From Saccharomycopsis malanga (Eukaryota > Ascomycota > Saccharomycetes > Ascoideales > Saccharomycopsidaceae), in contig CP025325.1 in assembly GCA_004014935.1 (NCBI GenBank), positions 186,001-250,000 of the forward strand: DNA of 64,000 nucleotides, written 5' to 3'. A program made the position numbers and the translations under genes. Positions within the stretch are counted from its first letter, which is position 1, and each line of letters starts with the position of its first letter. Below are positions 58,690 to 64,000 of this stretch, piece by piece. Below the pieces are notes generated by a model, which was not told where the DNA came from, searched no databases, and was given only the letters and a program-made list of their open reading frames with translations.

Positions 58690-59830
58690 AAAGGCCATAG
58701 ACGAATCAATTCAAGGCGTAGTGTCTCTCATCGATCCTTTTATTTTTGACTTTACACTTTGAGAAAAATGGGCATGATAATTGCCAAAATACACTCTCGA
58801 AAAGTAAAGATATTCTCTTTTATTTAACTAAAATATGTCTATATGCCTTACTATTGCCAGGTGGCCAAGTTGGTTGAGCTATTATGCGCCACCATGCGCC
58901 ACGCAAAACAAGTGTGGCGTTCTTAACTTTGGGTTTTGGTACTCGATTCGCGCTAGTGACGTTTTGGAGTATTCATCAAACGTTTAATTAATATAAGTCA
59001 ATGATTTCCAGGTTATTTTAATCTGGTAAAACATTTACCAGCATTTTAAATTTTTTGCTATATTATAGTACTATTTATAATGAGAAAAACTAGATTTTCG
59101 AATAAATATATGATATAACGGAAAATTGTCAATTTTGTCAAAAAGTTGATTATTCCAAGTCATATTCTAGAGTCTTTACAGCAAACCAAACAGCACATGA
59201 ATTATGCTGTTGTACTCTGTAAAACTTATAGTTTTATATTATGCACTGTTGTGTTAATATTTGGCTATTAATTAATATTTAATCGTTAGAAAGTATCATT
59301 TAGTCGAGAATAACACATAATTTGTTAAAAATCGTGTTTTTCCCCTATCAGGATTTATCTCTTGACAATACTTCATAGCCGTTAACTGCGGTTTTGTTTT
59401 ATTTGTACTTTCTTCAGGATTTTAGTAACCTTTTATTCCAAAACATCCCGTATCTCAAGAGCTAAAATTGGTATGGTTTATTGTAGGTTTTTGGAGGGAC
59501 ATACATTTGTTGATTAATCATTATATACTACCAATCTAGCATATTTCAACTTCAGGTATACATTAAACATTTTCTGGGGCACAGTAAAGCGTAATGTGTT
59601 TATTCACAAGATATATAATTCTGTTCAAGGAAATTTGTTATTCGTATTCAGGTAATGTTTGCAAATGGCCTAACAATAATTTGGCTTGAGGTTTTAATTT
59701 CCATGCTGTTCCAGTTTCTGATTTGTTTTATTACATTCTTATGAAGGCTGTATATTCACTGTAAATTGGTGATAAACTTTAGCTGTTTTTTCGCCAAAAC
59801 TTATGAGCCAAGTTTTAGTTTTTGATAGAA
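58690..59830 (+). mobile_element. SINE-B, long form, older copy
   Basis: Parallel to 4808-5940: CATAGACGAATCAATTCAAG, the tRNA-like GGTGGCCAAGTTGGTTGAGC, TACTCGATTCGCGC, and the body to AACTTTAGCTGTTTTTTCGCC. There are many substitutions and small gaps. The 3' end and tail are not recognisable. Confidence 0.75.
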
Positions 59831-60282
59831 GAATATGTCAATTATATTGCAAGAGTTTTGTTCAAAGCGTAAATTAAAAACGAAGCAAAAAACTACAATT
59901 TTCAGATTATTACACCATTGGGTGTTCAAGTGAAATATTATGTTATGAATAACATGTAGTGCCTTGCGAAATATTTACTCAACGAACATAGAGTTTGGAA
60001 GAAATGGAAATATATCAATGCTAATCACTACCATGACGGTTTCCTTGATTGTCATTTGCAACTTTCAATCCACAAGGCTTCACACGCCCCTTGGAAATGT
60101 ATTAGACAAACTTGGTTACCGTTTACTGGGCCACAGGTGAACATATTCATAAATAATATAACCAAATGCCTATAATTATGCATCCATGCACAACTCTGTA
60201 GAGACCTTGAAGTGGAAGAACGTATACACAGCTTGATAATGTAGAAATAATGATAAAGATCTAGTTGAGTATATCTTGGGTT

Positions 60283-60995
60283 GCGTGGCCGAGTTGACCA
60301 AGGCATGCGCCACGGAAAAACAAGTGTGGCGTTCCTCACTTTAGGTTTTGGTACTCGTTTCGCACTATTGACGTTTTGGAGTAATCATTAATCGTTTTAT
60401 TGGATTAATTCAGTTCTATTCAGGTAATTTTAGTTCTAACAAATATAGCACAGCATTGCAAATTTTTATTTACAATATACTACTATTAATACTAAGAAAT
60501 ATTAGATTTTCGCATAAATAGTTGATATAACAAGATAATGTCCATTTTGACCAAAAGTCGATTCTTTCAAGTCATATTCTGCTGTCTTTACAGCAACCCA
60601 GACCGTGCCAAAATTGTATTTCTATACTCTGAAAAATTTAGAGTTCTATATTATGTAGTTTGTTTTGATATTTGGGTTTTATAAATTATTTAATAGTGAG
60701 AAAGTATCATTCAGTCGAAAATAACACATGATTTGTTAAAGACCACGTTTCTGCCTCTCAAAGAGACTTTTTTTATTTCTTGACGTTATTTCATAGGTGT
60801 CCATTGCTTTTAGTTTTATTTACAACTTTATTAGGGCTTGGTAAAGCGTAATATGGTTGTTAATAAGCTTTATACCTTTATTCAGGGGAGTCTGTATTTC
60901 CCACTAGCTTTTACCAATTCCCTTTAGACATAGCGCGTACATACGAAACTGATATGTACTGGGTTTGAAATAAATGATGTTATTATTATTATTAT
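60283..60995 (+). mobile_element. Chimeric SINE (B head and body, A tail), copy 2
   Basis: GGTTGCGTGGCCGAGTTGAC, CAAGGCATGCGCCACGG is the clearest class-II tRNA-like head in the window. The body matches the 23.5-24.1 kb chimera closely. At ~60900 it switches to CTTTTACCAATTCCCTTTAG, GAAACTGATATGTACTGGG, TTTGAAATAAATGATG and (ATT)n. Confidence 0.85.
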
Positions 60996-61820
60996 TTATT
61001 AGAAATTGTTCAAAATTGTGAATAAATGCCCAGGAGACCAAAAAACAACCAAAATTGCAACTATACACACAGAAACTAAAACTTTTGCAAAAGTGCAATT
61101 AAATACTCAGAATACTAACAGGTATAAATTTCAACAATAAAGATTAGATAATATTTATCAAAAAATGCCCAAATTTGCAATTATACACACAGAACACCAA
61201 AACAACCCAATTTTACAACCAAATACCCAGTAAACCAAAACTTACATTCACACAACGGACAAAGCCCCAAAATGACAGAATACCCGTGGTGAGACACTGT
61301 CTCAGCAGCAAACTAACAATTAATTGACTCCTGACAGATAGTGAGAGGCACTGGAGGGCCAATCCACCGTTACTTTCCAATAGGGACGCCCCAAGATCTA
61401 CGTAGGGCCGCCAGCTGGCCTTTTTGCTACAGTATATAGCCACAATTCACGCTCATTTTTGCAACTTTGCACCAAAACCACTTAGAATGTCTCTGTAATA
61501 AACCGAAATGTGGCAGTTGGTGGTCTCCTCCCAACGAAACTCTGTTTCTCCCACAGAGGCAGTCTAAAACGTACTAATTGCAGCCTATTGTCTGCCATAG
61601 CAATCCAAATACGTCCTACAATGTGCTATTGCCCAACATGTCTTTCTTCTTTACGCTATTGTTAAACTATTGTGTCTCTACTAGTGCTCCCCTGAACACC
61701 ATTACTTGGAATGGCCCAGTGCTAGGCCTACAAGGGCTGCAAAGTGCTGTCCATCTGACCTGCTAACCAACATGCAGCACCTTTGCCATACCATACGGCC
61801 ACTCTACAGCTTATTATCAC
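60996..61820. other. Intergenic region, no gene seen
   Basis: Contains direct repeats of AATTGCAACTATACACACAG / AATTTGCAATTATACACACAG with AAATGCCCA and ACCAAAACA (61020-61245, two to three copies). No supported ORF. Confidence 0.5.
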
Positions 61821-61835
61821 AGTCTGTATAGCACT

Positions 61836-61858
61836 GGGCTTGAAATACAAGTTTATTA
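61836..61858 (+). mobile_element. SINE tail-only insertion (23 bp) with 9-bp TSD
   Basis: GGGCTTGAAATACAAGTTTA plus TTA lies between TATAGCACT (61827-61835) and TATAGCACT (61859-61867). It is the shortest tail-only insertion in the window. Confidence 0.75.
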
Positions 61859-61867
61859 TATAGCACT

Positions 61868-63055
61868 TGAGTATAGTCAAATTTCATCCAAGGTGTTGAC
61901 AAGTTGACTCGCTGTCCCAATTTGGAATCGTAAACGCGAAGATCAAACACCATGCTGCATCTGCTTGCAGCACCAAATATGTCACCTCCTCTCCATGAAA
62001 AAAAAACAAAAAAAAAAAAAACGCGCTCATGCACATGCATGCACCTGTGCCAGATACCTCATAAGCGTATGCACCAAAACCTTAAACCTCGTTTGGGCAG
62101 TTTTCCACCATCTGGTTTCTCAACTTGTTCTCAACAACGCGCAGGACGTAAATCCATCTAGTACCAACCGTTACTACGATATACATAGCAAGCAAATCTT
62201 GCGTATCGCACAAGCATTCATTTTTGGCCTGGCCACTCGCTGTATTGTTGTCTCACATGATGCGAAAAATTAAGCGAGACAAACAAGATACGACCTGCCT
62301 CTCCCCTACAGGCTGCAATGCGGAGGCACGCACTCACTCAGAAAGGAAACACTGCGAGCACTCATTTGGAATGGGAACCACTACATTAAGGACCAATCAT
62401 TCACTCCGCATATATATGTATATATATAAATATATATGCACCTGCAAAGTAAGCAGATTACCACACTGCAGATAATGTTTCTTTTTCACTTTACAACAAC
62501 TCGGGCCTGTTGTGAAAAAGAAAAACCACATGTAGATCCCCCCTCATGCATGCAGCATATTAAAACTCTATATTCTTCTTCGAAACGCTCGGGGCTCTGC
62601 GGTAGCGGTTGTCAACGGTTTTGCACAGCATATTTGAAGCCGGATATAACTACAAAGAAACCGCACACTAAAGTTTAGCACTATGGACTTGCTGTTGAAG
62701 GTCTGGTAATTCAGGTACCCTTTTTGAAAGTAACAACAATACATTACGCATGCGGGTGCAGAGGTAGGCATGACAATGCATTGCATTACTTTTTGCAACC
62801 GAGTAATGCAACCCAAAAAACAAAAAAAAAAAAAAAAAAGACGCGTGCATTGCACTGCATTTGCATTGAATTGACAGCTGCACAGTGTGTAACTTGTCAT
62901 TTAACCAAATTGGGATAAGAAATACAATAGTGTGCTGGCGCCTCAAAAAAAAAAAAAAGAAGAAGAACAAAACAATGTATTATTTTGTTTTGCTGATCCG
63001 AACAGTAAGGAGAAAGTTGTTATTGAAATGAAGAATCAAAAGGTTCAATGTCCTC
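61868..63055. other. Intergenic region upstream of the asparaginase gene
   Basis: Several long A-runs (61998-62021, 62814-62839, 62945-62957), CATGCATGCACC/ATGCATGCAGC palindromic pieces and a TATATATGTATATATATAAA tract (62411-62433). No gene supported; the open frames are short and mostly composition-driven. Confidence 0.5.
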
Positions 63056-63146
63056 AGGAGGCCTCGTGATAGGTGCATGAGCCCGCAGGAGGCCTCGTGA
63101 CATGTGCATCAGTCTCCAGGAGGCCTCGTGACAGGTGCATCATCAC
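63056..63146. repeat. GC-rich 30-33 bp repeat, three copies
   Basis: AGGAGGCCTCGTGACAGGTG with CAT(C/G)A following recurs at 63056, 63087 and 63118, separated by GCCCGC or GTCTCC. It lies about 170-260 bp before the asparaginase ATG and could be a clustered factor-binding site. Confidence 0.8.
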
Positions 63147-63312
63147 ACGCGACACTCACATGGGCCCACATGAATGCGCATGAGTGAAAAAAAAAAAAAG
63201 TTTTTTTTTCAATTTCTTTGGATCAACTTTTAGATGATTATATATTTTTGAAAGGTATATCAAGTAAATAAAGGCGAATTGGTTACAAAAAAAAAACCCC
63301 CCAGGTATAGTG

Positions 63313-64000
63313 ATGATATTGGAGAAGTTTATATATGTATATGTGTGTATTATTGTACAAGTTGTGGGATATGGGATTGATTTGAGTAATATATGGCAAC
63401 ACTTGGTAGAGTTTCATAGGTTTAATAATAGTCTACATTATGCGGCGGTTGCAGACGACCAGACAGCTCAAATACAGTTGAATGAGGACGTAGAATTGCC
63501 GTCAATCAAGATATTTGCGACAGGAGGCACAATAGCGTCGTCAGGAGACAGTAGCACGTCGAACGCAGGATACAGTGTCAACTTGACAATTAACGACCTT
63601 GTAAGCAACATCCCAGAGTTGTCGAGCATCGCCATGTTGGCGTACCAGCAGATCTACAACTTGGGGTCAAACGAGTTGACGTCGCACCACGTGTTGAAGC
63701 TACGGAACGAGATTACGGCCTCGTTGGACACCGGAAAGTACCAGGGCATTGTAGTGACGCATGGAACCGACACTTTGGAGGAAACAGCCTTCTTTCTCGA
63801 GTTGACGTTGGACGTGCGGCAGCCCATCTGCTTGACAGGCAGCATGAGACCCAGAACAAGCATCTCCTACGACGGCTTGATGAACTTGTACACGTCTGTG
63901 CTTGTAGCCAGCGACGCCAGTGCCTACGGGCGAGGCGTCCTCGTAGCCTTGAACGACCGCATCATTTCCGGGGTCTATGCGACCAAGCTCAACTCCAACT
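63313..64000 (+). CDS. Secreted L-asparaginase (type II-like), 3' end beyond window
   Basis: Hydrolyses asparagine to aspartate and ammonia. The ATG at 63313 opens a frame still open at the window edge (229 codons). The N-terminus MILEKFIYVYVCIIVQVVGY is hydrophobic, suggesting a signal peptide or anchor as in cell-wall Asp3-type enzymes. Conserved blocks: IKIFATGGTIASSGDSS (nucleophile Thr in TGGTIA, ~72), VVTHGTDTLEETAFFLEL (catalytic Thr-Asp, ~146) and CLTGSMRPRTSISYDGLMNL (~175). No lesions are visible. Confidence 0.92.
   Translation, partial: MILEKFIYVYVCIIVQVVGYGIDLSNIWQHLVEFHRFNNSLHYAAVADDQTAQIQLNEDVELPSIKIFATGGTIASSGDSSTSNAGYSVNLTINDLVSNIPELSSIAMLAYQQIYNLGSNELTSHHVLKLRNEITASLDTGKYQGIVVTHGTDTLEETAFFLELTLDVRQPICLTGSMRPRTSISYDGLMNLYTSVLVASDASAYGRGVLVALNDRIISGVYATKLNSN

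Overview
The window looks like nuclear DNA of a budding-yeast-grade ascomycete (Saccharomycotina). Its genes are compact and mostly intronless, and they encode recognisable yeast proteins: ELP2, HRQ1, a Rom/Tus1-type RhoGEF, a Gig1-family protein, VRP1, two alcohol dehydrogenases, a GCK-type kinase and MIH1. Two genes carry a single ~61-nt intron near the 5' end, with GTAAGT at the donor and a TAAC branch sequence 6-9 nt from the acceptor. A U2AF35-like splicing factor is present. This pattern fits an early-diverging, Yarrowia/Dipodascaceae/Trichomonascaceae-like lineage better than Saccharomyces; that placement is inference.

Layout: a membrane-transporter C-terminus (1-210), ELP2, HRQ1, the U2AF1-like gene and the RhoGEF fill 1-16.4 kb on the plus strand. 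From 17 to 20.8 kb lies a graveyard of decayed host-gene pieces, including a type II myosin. Then come a Gig1-like gene, a secreted serine/threonine-rich protein, VRP1, a divergent ADH pair with a relic of a third ADH, a C2H2 protein, an endonuclease/exonuclease/phosphatase-fold protein, a repeat-bearing secreted protein, a KIC1-like kinase, a PP1-docking-type protein, MIH1 and a secreted L-asparaginase that runs off the right edge.

The main discovery is in the intergenic DNA, which is packed with tRNA-derived SINEs. Family A (about 180-315 bp) has a tRNA-like head with an A box and, in long copies, a near-perfect B box, then a unique body, a conserved 3' module and an (ATT)n tail. Family B (about 0.7-1.3 kb) has a different, class-II-tRNA-like segment, a long AT-rich body and a closely similar 3' end. 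Chimeras carry the B head and body on the A tail. Several copies have perfect 9-15 bp target-site duplications, including tail-only insertions of only 23-50 bp. No reverse transcriptase is visible here, so these are non-autonomous elements that presumably use a LINE elsewhere. Their tails have grown into very long (AAT)n arrays and minisatellites, and SINE sequence bounds many pieces of the gene graveyard.

I found no canonical intact tRNA gene, rRNA, CRISPR array or complete virus-like element. All coordinates and similarities were judged by eye.
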